Assembly: GCA_903813345.2 (NCBI GenBank)
Contig: CAIIXF020000006.1
Coordinates: forward strand, 6,870,989-6,934,988
Direction: 5' to 3'
Length of the DNA stretch: 64,000 nucleotides
Origin: Owenia fusiformis
Taxonomy: Eukaryota; Annelida; Polychaeta; Sabellida; Oweniidae
Shown here in pieces: positions 11,101-20,528 of this stretch (its first letter is position 1; each line of letters starts with the position of its first letter). The position numbers and the translations under genes were made by a program. Under the pieces are notes generated by a model. That model was not told where the DNA came from. It made no database searches and worked only from the letters and a program-made list of their open reading frames with translations.

Positions 11101-14100
11101 TGAATCACAATGCGTTGAGTTTTCTTACCTCCTGATGGAAGAGTTCTCTGTTGAGAAGATATAGCTGTGTAAGAAGCATTTTTCTCACATAGACATCCTC
11201 ACTAAAACGTTCATCCAGAATGCACCAGCGACTCATGTTAAGAGCGATAGGTGCCGTCTCTTCACTTCCTGCTAACATCTCAAGACGTGTCAGAATGACA
11301 TACGGCTCCTGTCTACGAATGTAGTTCACAGCTGGAAGAGAATTACATTGAAAGGTTTACAAGTGGCAAGAGTAACAAGCTTACTTACAAGCATATTGGT
11401 CTGACCAATCAGATTTCTATAAAAATTTCAAAACTACGTGAATTTTGAAAGTACTTCCAAACATAGGTTATTTTTCATACATTAACAGGGCCGTGATCTA
11501 TTTCATAATATTTGTATACTAAATGACCTACTTATTTATCGAAAACATTCTAAATGCATTGATGTAAGTCTACAGATATAATGAATTACAGTTTGTCAGA
11601 TTTATTTCAATTAAGGACTCATTTATCTTAATAGACATTAAATACCTATAACAGGCTGATTGATTACATGTCAAAGTGACCCAGTAAGAAACTTAAGATA
11701 AGATTCTGAGAGGGAATGCCAAATGTTTACCTTCCATTTCAGTGAGGGATTCATCCCCATTCAGGATCTTATCCAAAGTTGGTTCTCTCCAATGATCATT
11801 GGACAGCAACTTAACAGCATTTTGGAACTCTTGTTTCTCTTCATCAGATGGCAGCTGTGTAGTTGCGGCCATAACATTTTGTCTGAATGCCATCTTTAGT
11901 TCATCTTGGTCAGCCAATCGCAGCCATTCCCAGTTCAGAGCCACACGAGCAACACGCCTGTATTAATACACAAAGTCCAGATATTATTCTTTTCTATCAT
12001 TACACCCTCAAGGTTCAAGATTCGTTCAAAGGTGAACATGTGTTCATATTAGATAATGGTACAATATTTTGAAATGCTATTTAGCTACTTTACGCTGAAT
12101 GAGAGCCAAGCGTAATTACAAGGTGAAACTCTTAAGGTGGGCACTGTTTGCCTGTACTTACAAGACAATGTTGTGGCATAGTTCAGGGATGATATCATTA
12201 AGGTGGGCACTGTTTGCCTGTACTTACAAGACAATGTTGTGGCATAGTTCAGGGATGATATCATTAAGGTGGGCACTGTTTACCTGTACTTACAAGACAA
12301 TGTTGTGGCATAGTTAAGAGATGATAGCATTAAGGTAGGCACTGTTTGCCTGTACTTACAAGACAATGTTGTGGCATAGTTCAGGGATGATATCATTAAG
12401 GTGGGCACTGTTTGCCTGTACTTACAAGACAATGTTGTGGCATAGTTCAGGGATGATATCATTAAGGTGGGCACTGTTTGCCTGTACTTACAAGACAATG
12501 TGGCATAGTTCAGGGATGATATCATTAAGGTGGGCACTGTTTGCCTGTACTTACAAGACAATGTTGTGGCATAGTTCAGGGATGATATCATTAATATAAG
12601 GTGGGCACTGTTTGCCTGTACTTACAAGACAATGTTGTGGCATAGTTCAGGGATGATATCCGGTGGGCCACTGAGGTACTTCCTTGTCTTTAGTAGGGAC
12701 TTGATGCATTGTAACACAGCCTGTGCATGCTCCTTATAGCCAACCCCTCGTTCAGCAAATGCCTCTAGTTTCTGAAAATAAGAGGCACATGTAGTAGAGA
12801 AACAATACAAAACAACATGGGCATTTAGTGGTTGCAACAGAACTCATACAACAGGAAAAACAATGAACAAAACCACATGCTTGCTTTGTTTTGTTGTTGG
12901 TTAGGTAATATATGATGTTACAAATTGTGCCGAAGTTTCTAGAATCAATCAGTGAAGTTTAAATTTGTTTTATTTCTCTGACGTCACAGATGATTGTATC
13001 ATATTACAATCATATTTCCAAGATGGTTACACAACATCATTCTTGGGCATGTGTATCACTCAGAAAACATTGAGTAATGTTTGCCGATTTAAGCTCCATT
13101 TGATTCTATGTGGAGAAGTGTTAAATTTTGTAAATTTGATTGATTGATTTAAATTAAGTTAGAGTGAGGTGAAAAGGTGGATAAATACAGGAGGAGCAAA
13201 CCTAATCCATAAATCATGATCTCCTGTCTTGTAGTTTGATGTCACAAAAATTTGTCTGGGATCTTGAAAGAAGCACTCATAAGAACACACGGAAATATTA
13301 ATTGTTATTATTGTTATGATATATTCATATTTCAGATAAAAAATAGAGAATTAATTCTATTTCCAGTAAACTTGTGCCCTCTTGTTATCAGTGTGACATT
13401 CAGCCATTATAATATATCTGAAAATAACACCGCAGAGAAGCAACAAAATACAAGAGGCCACACATTCATCAACCAAACAAACAATACAAAATCTACAAAT
13501 GTTTTTATGATATTTCACCATCAGATGATTGATTAATTGATTGCTTATTTCTTAGATAGACTATAGGGTACTCACTGTCTTGGACTGTTCTAGGCAAATA
13601 TCGCTATTGAGGTAAGAGATTTTTTATCTAACCAATGCTCTACAGGTTTTGATATATGAAATATGGGCCAGTATATGCTTTTCACAAACACAAACCAAAG
13701 AGAAAACACTGTCATAGCTAGGATTTCTTAAGGGGTTGCAGTGATGCAATTTCAGTCATCAAGGCAAAAGCTGGGATTTCAAGGGTCAAGGGAAGGGGGT
13801 GCAATGAGGCAATTTTTTGTCAATGATGTGAAACATTGTAGGTGAATTGTCAGGGGTGCTAACCTGTTATATGGTACTCACTGGCGGATCCAGAAGCTAA
13901 CAAGGGGGCCCTAATTTCAAATCAGGAAAAAAATGTTCATGATTTTTTCAGGCCCATTTTTGATAATTTGGCCAAAAAGGCCAAGTCATGCCTAAAAGGC
14001 CTACTATTTGAGGCCCTACAAATTTTTGGCCCAAAGTTGTTCCAGCCCCCCCCCCCTTTGATCCGCCAGAGGCACTGTACATAAAGTAATATTTATATCA

Positions 14101-15269
14101 TCTAGATCCTAATTTTCTGATTTTATGTAGTCTATTCCTGATGTTATGGGACTGTACTGCAAACATCTGAGCTGTTTGAATATGCAAATTGATATGGGGG
14201 CTTAAGAAAATGTCTTGAGGCAAAAGTTAAATAATTTTCTGAAAAGCAATGAGGCAAAACTCAAGGGGAGTACGGTGAAGGCATGACACATACACACATG
14301 GACTTCTGCCAGATTCCTCCTGCTGTGTTAGTCTCTAGGCTCAATGATTTTACTCAAGGATCAGACACGAAATATTCGAACAGTCGAACAGAAACTACCG
14401 AATCCAGACATAATCTTTCCGCTCTGAAAATTTGAAACAATTGTCCTCTGAAAACTCTACTGACAGCATTAATAACTGATATAATCTAACCAATCAAACT
14501 AAATATGAAGAAGAGATTACAAGGCAAGTATTGATCACTCAATGCTTGAGAGATGGTAAGGTAAAGGTCAGTACGAGGGTAATTTTTTGGGGTGGTCATT
14601 TTTTTGGATGTACTATTTTTGTGTCTGTGATCCTCTCACTATTTTAGTGAGCCTACCACCAATAGGGACTGGATCTGGCATAGGATCGGTGCATCTACAA
14701 ATAAGATGTAAAATGGGAGATGTTTATATCTCGATGGCCGAAGATGTTTCAGGGAACCAATCAAATTCCTTGAAGGGTTAGGGTTAGATCTTCAGTCATC
14801 TTCGGTTGCGGTCAAAAAATTGTTACCTAATGTAAAAGAAGTAGGATAGTCTAACTCCTAACAAGACTGTTTACATTTAGCCAAATTCTTCCCTCCAGCT
14901 TGAATTTTAGACAATGACAGAGACAGTCTATCTCATTCAATTCAAAGAGTTCAAGCAATCATGACCAGCGTGCTATGAATCTGGAATCATGACAAATAAA
15001 GGGTAGCACACAAAAACAAATCAGTTCTTCATATTTGATCGTAAATAGTTCAATATTTCGATAAAACGAAAGCATATCAAAATCAAAATCCGATTGTCGC
15101 CATGTTGAAAAAATTAGGGTACACATTCAATATCTCAAAATCGTGCTATTTCAAACGCTCTTACCTCCAAGATTTGCTTGCAGTATTCCCTGGACGATTC
15201 TACGGTTTGCACACATAGTGCTGTGGTCTCTAGTTTCCTCAGTTCTTCATAGAATTGCTCAAGATTCAT
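1164..15269 (-). CDS. ZNF292/RLF-family-like zinc finger protein, complete seven-exon gene (2652 aa)
   Basis: Coding exons join as 15269-15165, 12771-12626, 11957-11731, 11331-11129, 9099-8953, 8583-8437 and 8147-1164. All introns are GT/AG and the total of 7959 nt stays in frame. Residues 1-450 form a cysteine- and leucine-rich helical region. From memory it matches the N-terminus of ZNF292, RLF and ZNF654: a conserved YC near residue 30, a WREP..L..IL segment near 145, and the YHAIEDYYRNEP segment. These relatives share the plan of small 5' exons and one giant last exon. Residues ~640-870 are octapeptide repeats; ~900-1450 are rich in Glu, Asp, Thr and Ser. Ten CxxC zinc fingers follow near 1578 (C2HC type), 1824, 1989, 2041, 2070, 2144, 2505, 2545, 2590 and 2617, with basic NLS-like stretches near 2230-2400. 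Likely a nuclear DNA-binding regulator (inferred). The start is the first ATG after an in-frame TAA. The family call rests on the N-terminus; I could not match the fingers one to one. Confidence 0.8.
6497..7215 (-). repeat. in-frame 24-bp coding minisatellite (octapeptide repeat)
   Basis: About 28-30 units of 24 bp encoding variants of SEENPKVV alternating with SEESPQVV, giving a 48-bp higher-order unit. A 96-bp block carrying VVIEESP appears twice, at about 6897-6990 and 6993-7086, so part of the array expanded recently. Units nearer 6500 are more diverged (QENPQIIT types). All length changes preserve frame. The opposite strand is also stop-free through the array, a by-product of the unit. 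Confidence 0.9.
8343..8490. repeat. diverged ~55-bp tandem repeat across the exon 6 donor
   Basis: The block 8431-8486, which holds the exon 6 donor and the last ~50 exonic bases, is repeated at 8375-8430 with about a dozen differences. A shorter piece with a small deletion lies at 8343-8374. The copies lie in the intron; the nearer one has lost the donor GT. Confidence 0.7.
8437..8583 (-). CDS. zinc-finger gene, coding exon 6
   Basis: 147 nt, 49 codons, phase 0 to 0, encoding ELLEKWVKLHIEKGAQ to TYLIDVLKTQ; donor CAG/GTATGT. The 3' half of the exon and its donor are copied in diverged form about 55 and 108 bp further on. Confidence 0.85.
8953..9099 (-). CDS. zinc-finger gene, coding exon 5
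   Basis: 147 nt, 49 codons, phase 0 to 0, encoding TVRLPCCLANKVLSS to KPHTYCCTR with donor GGTAAGT. Contains a CIHC pair, probably not a finger because no histidines follow at finger spacing. Confidence 0.8.
9524..10897. repeat. tandem array of ~110-160-bp units with paired AGGTCA half-sites, in an intron
   Basis: About eight to nine units built from AGGTCATTGAAGGTCA, a TCAAATCTAAAGTCAGATTTG palindrome-like core, an A-run, and TGACCTTTTTTGACCT. The right end has two copies of a TGTCACCACTTTTGGTGGTGACA hairpin, and the same TGTCACCACC opens the left end at ~9530, so the array is probably the body of a mobile element. Lies in intron 4 of the zinc-finger gene. A diverged single-unit relative is at 29560-30400. 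Confidence 0.75.
11129..11331 (-). CDS. zinc-finger gene, coding exon 4
   Basis: 203 nt encoding AVNYIRRQEPYVILTRLEML to RELFHQE, phase 1 in and 0 out, donor GTAAG. Corresponds to the ZNF292 segment where an E-x-P-x-IL stretch precedes an L..A..LA.. helix. Confidence 0.85.
11731..11957 (-). CDS. zinc-finger gene, coding exon 3
   Basis: 227 nt joining the split Leu codon from exon 2 and ending one base into the next codon. Encodes RVARVALNWEWLRLADQ through NDHWREPTLDKIL to SLTEME. The WREP..L..IL motif is the clearest link to the ZNF292/RLF N-terminal domain, which has W-x-N-P..L..IL at this place. Confidence 0.85.
12132..12660. repeat. nine-copy, 66-bp array copying the exon 2 / donor junction
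   Basis: Units start at about 12134, 12200, 12266, 12332, 12398, 12464, 12527 and 12598; spacing is 66 bp apart from one 63-bp unit and one 71-bp unit. Each contains, on the minus strand, the last 35 bases of exon 2, the donor GTAAGTACAG and about 30 bp of intron start. The copy at 12600-12660 is the real junction. All nine donors are intact. Homology stops sharply inside the exon at 12660. Confidence 0.95.
12626..12771 (-). CDS. zinc-finger gene, coding exon 2
   Basis: 146 nt, phase 0 in and phase 2 out, encoding KLEAFAERG to PELCHNIV. The acceptor is TTTTCAG and the donor CTT/GTAAGTACAG. The last 35 exonic bases and the donor are the first unit of the nine-copy array that continues into the intron. 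Using any later donor copy would read GTC TTG TAA, an immediate stop, so only this donor keeps the frame open. Confidence 0.85.
12772..15164 (-). other. intron 1 of the zinc-finger gene
   Basis: 2.4-kb intron between coding exons 1 and 2. Apart from the hAT-like MITE at ~13877-14077 I see no coding exon or structured repeat. Open frames here are short and show no domain features. Confidence 0.7.
13877..14077. mobile_element. short hAT-like MITE
   Basis: Left end reads CACTGGCGGATCCAG and the right end, reverse-complemented, CAGTGCCTCTGGCGGATC. The ACTGGCGGATC core resembles hAT termini. Between them are runs of G/C next to the ends and no coding sequence. I do not see a clean 8-bp target duplication. 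Confidence 0.5.
15165..15269 (-). CDS. zinc-finger gene, coding exon 1
   Basis: Encodes residues 1-35, starting MNLEQFYEELRKLE and ending REYCKQILE before a GTAAG donor. It ends in phase 0. The ATG is preceded by an in-frame TAA about 16 codons upstream, with no other in-frame ATG between. The VE...YC pattern matches the ZNF292 N-terminus as recalled. Confidence 0.8.
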
Positions 15270-16208
15270 AATGAAAAATGCCGAAGACGAAATTTCACAC
15301 CACAGTTTTTACATGCTGATGATGCCAAATGGTAGTGCCATCTATTTTAGTGTGCACTAAAATTATCCAGAAAATGGGCATTGTAACTAATGTCATCTAT
15401 ATAATGTATGCAATATTAAATTGCATTTTGATCACTTTTGAAGATAAGTTCATGAAAATAGTGTTAATTCATAAGAATGCAGAATAAAATAAAATACATT
15501 TGTGGTGTGAAAGGGAGGGAGTATACATTGATAGAAGATCTTGTAATTGAAATGGAACAGCCAGACAGTAGACATACAAAGACCATGTTATTTGTACATG
15601 GCCACATGCATGCTCTGTAATCTCTTCTGTCAGTTTCCCAATACCCAGGCTTTTGCTGAATTCCAAAGAACACAGTGAATATGACATTATATAACCATTC
15701 CCAGCCAGTGACCTAAAATAGGTGAGGCAATTTAAATAGGTGAGGCAAATAAAACTAAAGTTGTGAGGCAAATTATAATATATAGAGGGTCATTAGGTTA
15801 TATGCTACTATTAGACATACTTCTCAGGTTTTTGTTCAGATTATCTAATTGAAAGCCCATGTTCAGAATTAGTTAATTAGTTGCAATGATAACATGGCCT
15901 CACGAAATCATAGCTGATTTGAGGCATAGGCATCATAAGCTAATCCAAGAAAACAATTTCAAATAATCCTTCATTTTCCCATTTCTTCATGTATTGTGTT
16001 GGGCTAATGATTTTCTGCATGTTAATTAGCAAAGGCTTGGGAAAATAAGTAATCATGTAGTATTTAACATTTAGAAGGCCAAGATGAGCATAAATGGGCA
16101 TAAAGCAGGTGAAAAAATAGCCTCATCATAATTTGATGGATATTTATTTAGAGTATTTTTAATGGAAACTGATTAATTAATTTTCAATTTCTGACTATTC
16201 CCAATAAC

Positions 16209-16583
16209 CAAGATGCGAGTAGAAATAATCTTGATTTCCGTCATTAAAAATTCAAAATGCAGTCAAAGTAATATCATATTTGAAATCTACATGTAAAATT
16301 ACATCTAGAAATGTGACTTCTAGCTCGGGGAGATTCCCCATAGACCCCATGCTATAAAATCACAAAAAATGAAATATCTTTTCTTTTAGTGGACAGATAA
16401 TATTTTGCTTTACTGGACATATTTTCATTAGTATAAGTATCAGGCACATAAGGGTTATATGAAAATTGAGCCACTTAAATTGATAATATTCAAGTTTAAG
16501 GGAACTTTCTTATATACCTGCCATGTTAATTGACCCGAATCAGCCACCTGGTGGTGAAACTGGTAACTACCTTCTCGCATTTG
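16209..16583 (-). mobile_element. MITE with AGATGCGAGTAG ends, reverse copy carrying a CTCF-like site
   Basis: Ends AGATGCGAGTAGAAATAATC and its partner CTCGCAT near 16583. It is the reverse complement of the copies at 26248 and 52403, sharing the internal blocks TACATGTAAAATTACATCTA and CCCCATAGACCCCATG. It carries GCCACCTGGTGG at 16543-16554. Confidence 0.7.
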
Positions 16584-16917
16584 GGTAATTGATTTATGAT
16601 TCATCATCATTTGTTCCATTAGCCAAATGGGAATATGAAAGCCTTATTCCCCTGGCCTTTTGTAAAAATGAAATTATCAATTTATAACCCTGTCCTGGTT
16701 CAATATGCAAAACTGCATATATATATGTGTATGGATCTTTTTCTATTTTCTTTACATTTAAGAAAAATTTATTTATTTCAAGATATTAGAAATCATAAAG
16801 GCAACATTGAATATTTATTTAAGATAGAAGACAAATCAAGACACTAAAGAAAATTAAAATATTTATTTCAAGATATTAGAAAACATTAAAACGTTGAATA
16901 TTTATTTCAAGATAAAG

Positions 16918-18629
16918 CAGACTTGCCAACCTCCCGTTTTTTTACGGGAATCTCCCGTAAATTTTTTGTTTTTCCGTAAAAAATACCAAACTCCCGTACC
17001 GTTTTCTCCCGTAAAAACTCCCGTAAACTCCTGTACCGTATTTCTACTAAAATCTCACGTAATTTTTTTTAAAAATATGGCCGTAAAATCTCCCGTATTT
17101 TGCTGAAATCTCACGTAAAATCTCCCGTATTCTGGTATAACTCCCGTAAAATCTCCCGTATTCTTGGTATAACTCCCGTAAAATCTCCCGTTTTCTGGTA
17201 TGACTCCCGTAAAATCTCCCGTATTCTTGGTATAACTCCCGTAAAATCTCAGTTTTTTGCTGTCGAAATCTACCGTATTTAAAAGGAATTTGACAAATTT
17301 GTGACCTTGATTATTGCAGGCACGCTTGTTTCTTTTACTCCAAGAAGGATTGGCTCCCATGGTTCACTATCGAAACTTTCATAAATAACTTAAAAGTACT
17401 TCATTCCCATGATTCAAATTGCTTTTCTGCGATCAGTTCGGTATAAGTTTGCACACCAAATGTCCACAAACGGGGGCCAGTTCATATTCTGTCATCTGTC
17501 GGGAGAATACATTTTGTTTTTCTATGGCGCTAAACAAAATATTACCGCAATATAAGGCGCATTATGGGTAGGGAGTAGGGACTGCTGTGAAATAATGAAC
17601 GTAAGTGACATCTATCTTAGATTATAAGTTCTAATTAATTTATTAACTGGGCATGCGTCATAATAATTTCAACCAATTAAATCGCTGGATTTAATGCTCA
17701 TGCGCGAAAAACCGAATCTAAAAATGGAACCTCACGCAGATTGCCCTTAGCATATAGTGAACGCCACATATACATTTTACTTAGCTTTGATCAATTCGTT
17801 TCCAAAGTAATAAAAACTCCAGTTTTTTCAAAATCTACTGTAAAAACTCCCATTCTTACAGAAATCTACCGTAAAAACTCCCGTTTTATCAGAAATCTAC
17901 CGTAAAAACTCACGTTTTTTTCAAAATCTACCGTGAAAACACCCGTTTTTCAGAAACCTACCGTAAGAACTCCCACTTTTTCCGAAATCTACCGTAAAAA
18001 CTCCGGTTCTTTCAAAATCTACCATAAAAACTCCCATTTTTTTCAAAATCTAAAGTATAAACTCCAGTTTTTCAGAAATCTATCGTAAAAACTCCAGTTT
18101 TTTTCAAAATCTACCGTAAAAACTCCCGTTTTTTCAGAAATCTACCGTAAAAACTCCTGTTTTTTCAGAAATCTACTGTAAAACCTCCCGTTTTTTCAGA
18201 AATCTACCGTAAAAACTCCCGTTTTTTTTTAAAAACTACCGCAAAAACTCGTTTTTTCAAAACGTACCGTAAAAACTTCCCGTTTTTTCAGAACCTACCA
18301 CAAAAACTCCCGTTTTTTCTGAAATCATCCGTAAAAAAGTCACGTTTTTTAAAATTTACCGCAAAAATTCCTTTTTTAAAAAATCTCCCGTAAAATCTCC
18401 TGTTTTTCAAAATCTCCCGTAAAAACTCCCGTTTTTTTTTCAAAATTTACCGCAAAAACTCCCGTTTTTTTAAAATCTCCCGTAAAAACTACAGTTTTTT
18501 CAAAAATCTCCCGTTTTTTCAAAAATACTCCCGCAAAAACTACCGGATTTTGAAAAAAACTCCTGTAAAAGTACCGCAATGTTTTTTTAAATCTCCCGAA
18601 AAATTTTCATTTTAGGTTGGCAAGTCTGT
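16918..18629. mobile_element. non-autonomous DNA element made of CTCCCGTAAAA arrays, 5-bp TSD
   Basis: Terminal inverted repeats CAGACTTGCCAACCT (left) and AGGTTGGCAAGTCTG (right), flanked by TAAAG on both sides. The body is two arrays of short units of the form CTCCCGTAAAAACTCCCGTT or CTACCGTAAAAACTCCC: 16925-17280 (with TATTCTTGGTATAA spacers) and ~17815-18605 (TTTTTCAGAAATCT spacers). About 530 bp of unrelated sequence lies between them. No transposase. The CAG start and 5-bp duplication are compatible with hAT-type elements, but class assignment is uncertain. Confidence 0.8.
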
Positions 18630-20036
18630 AAAGTGAAAAAGGTGACCCAACCTCTAAATGTGACTTTGGGATATTTCAAAACTCACTTTGACAAGATGAG
18701 TTTTTTAAGAAATTTTCTAAAAATTCTATGTTCACATAATAGATGGCATTAGAGTTTATTAGCTTCAAATCATTCCAATGGGAGGAGCTAAAACAACTTC
18801 AACACTCTAAAGAAACATAGTTATCTGTTTTTTGAATGTAACTTGATAAGCTCATTAGCAGAGGTTTTCTTGCCAGTATTCTTTTAATATGAGGTAACTA
18901 ATGAAATGGCATAGTACTGAAAGGAATTACTGTATATAGCTCAACCTAAACACAACCAAAACATGACAATGCCCATGCAGATCCTTTTTTCACATTTGAT
19001 TTGTCTCTTTTCTCCTTTCAAATTGTAAAAACAAACATGTTTTCATTATTGTGTATTTTAGCTTGCTAGAAGCCAAAAATAGGCAGTGGAAAATGGTTAG
19101 CAACATATTTTTCCATTCAATGTGTCCTTTACAAATCCCATATACAGATAGCAGAGACATAAGTACCTCAAAAACAATTCATGGTACATTTTACATTTAA
19201 TGCCCAATAGCATGTCACACTTGATTTATTCAACAGATTTTAGTGTATTGGTATGAATATCAGTATTTTTCACTTTCATTGTTCTCTCTGAGAGTTCATT
19301 GTCATATACTTCTACAGTTCAATGCAAGAAACACATTTTACACTCCAGTTATTCATGGATTACAGTTAAGTCTGCTAGTTGTTGAAGCATTCATCCATGC
19401 TCTGTGTTCCGCTTAATGATTTCTCAGCTGGAATTGATCTTCATACATGATTACTTTTGTCTTGCGCAACATTAGACTCATTAATTTTTTGCATTAAAGT
19501 ACCTGCCTGAATTAATATTGTGCTTGAATGACAAAGGTGCTAGGCCAATATATAGATGGCAGTAGTGATCTTTCTAGGGGCATTGGTCCTTCATTAAACA
19601 TAAGTCGAAGAAGATTGCAATGGTCCTCACAGATGGCACTAAGGGTCTGTCTATTTACATCTTACACTGGTAAAAGTTCTACTTAATGACTAAATGAAGT
19701 TGATAAAGAGTTTTGTACCAGTCAAGGTCATAGATATCAGAATTCCAAGTTCATACCCTTTTCGATATACATTGGCCAATGCCATTGAAGAATGCAGCAT
19801 CCTGTATGTACTTCAACATAATTTGGCGTATTCGCCAAATTGTTAAAGTCCGCCAAATTAAGTAGCCACTAAATTCCCCAGTAATTATAGTACATTGCAA
19901 TATTGCAAGTCCACCAAATTAAGTGGCCACCAAATGTTCAAATCAGCAAATCCGCCAAAATACTAGTAAGTAAAAGTACAGTAGGAGATGACACTTCATA
20001 ACTCAATTTGAATTCATCAGTCATCTTTCATCTATA

Positions 20037-20042
20037 TTTATT
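20037..20042 (-). terminator. candidate poly(A) signal of EXOSC2
   Basis: Minus-strand AATAAA about 410 bases past the EXOSC2 stop at 20451-20453. Chosen by position only. Confidence 0.35.
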
Positions 20043-20450
20043 TATAATATATACACAATATTTACAAATATAACATCATGGTGAGACTGTTCAACATTGT
20101 GCAATTACTTGGCAATAATTATTGTTCTTCATTTGAGAAATATTTCAGAGAGCCCTCACCAGAACATTTTTAGACTACAATGAAAATATTTCAGTTACAA
20201 GTCTCGTCCCAAGTTCATGCTAAATATGGACATGTGAGATCCGAACCTATTGTCCCTTACTGCATAGTTGAACTGAAGTCTCCCACCGGCCATACTCATT
20301 TAACATAATTTCTCTATAAACTTGTATGGACCGTCTGATTTTCTGCCATTTCTATACAGTGTTGATTACAAGCCTCTGTATGTTCTTCCTTGCTTTTCCC
20401 CACTCTTTCCTCCTTTGTTTCGCATTTGAAAACATGTCCCCAGATATGTG

Positions 20451-20528
20451 CTATAACTCTTGCTCCATTCTCTGTCTACTAAGACTGGCTATTTCTTTCA
20501 TAATGTCTGATTGTAAAAGTTCCTTTAC
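20451..20528 (-). CDS. EXOSC2 exon 8 (last)
   Basis: 78 nt encoding [20 protein letters not shown] then MEQEL and TAG. Matches the human IKDILKPEIMEEIVMETRQR C-terminal helix in length and pattern. Confidence 0.93.
   Translation of the reverse strand, partial: VKELLQSDIMKEIASLSRQRMEQEL

Larger units (their letters stand above)
15270..20450. other. intergenic region between the zinc-finger gene and EXOSC2
   Basis: Lies between the 5' end of the zinc-finger gene (minus) and the 3' end of EXOSC2 (minus), so it should hold the former's promoter and the latter's 3' UTR. No TATA box or CpG island is obvious near 15270-15400. The middle is filled by a MITE at 16209-16583 and the CTCCCGT-rich element at 16918-18629. 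The block 19820-19975 has several CCGCCAAATTAAGT motifs related to the MITE at 45323. No further genes seen. Confidence 0.6.

Noticed and set aside
12099-12599. Plus- and minus-strand ORFs of 60-100 codons
   Set aside because: They are translations of the 66-bp array and include donor sites and intron; not coding.
17055-17360. 101-codon minus-strand ORF in CTCCCGT repeats
   Set aside because: Repetitive translation of the mobile element's array, without start context or domain.
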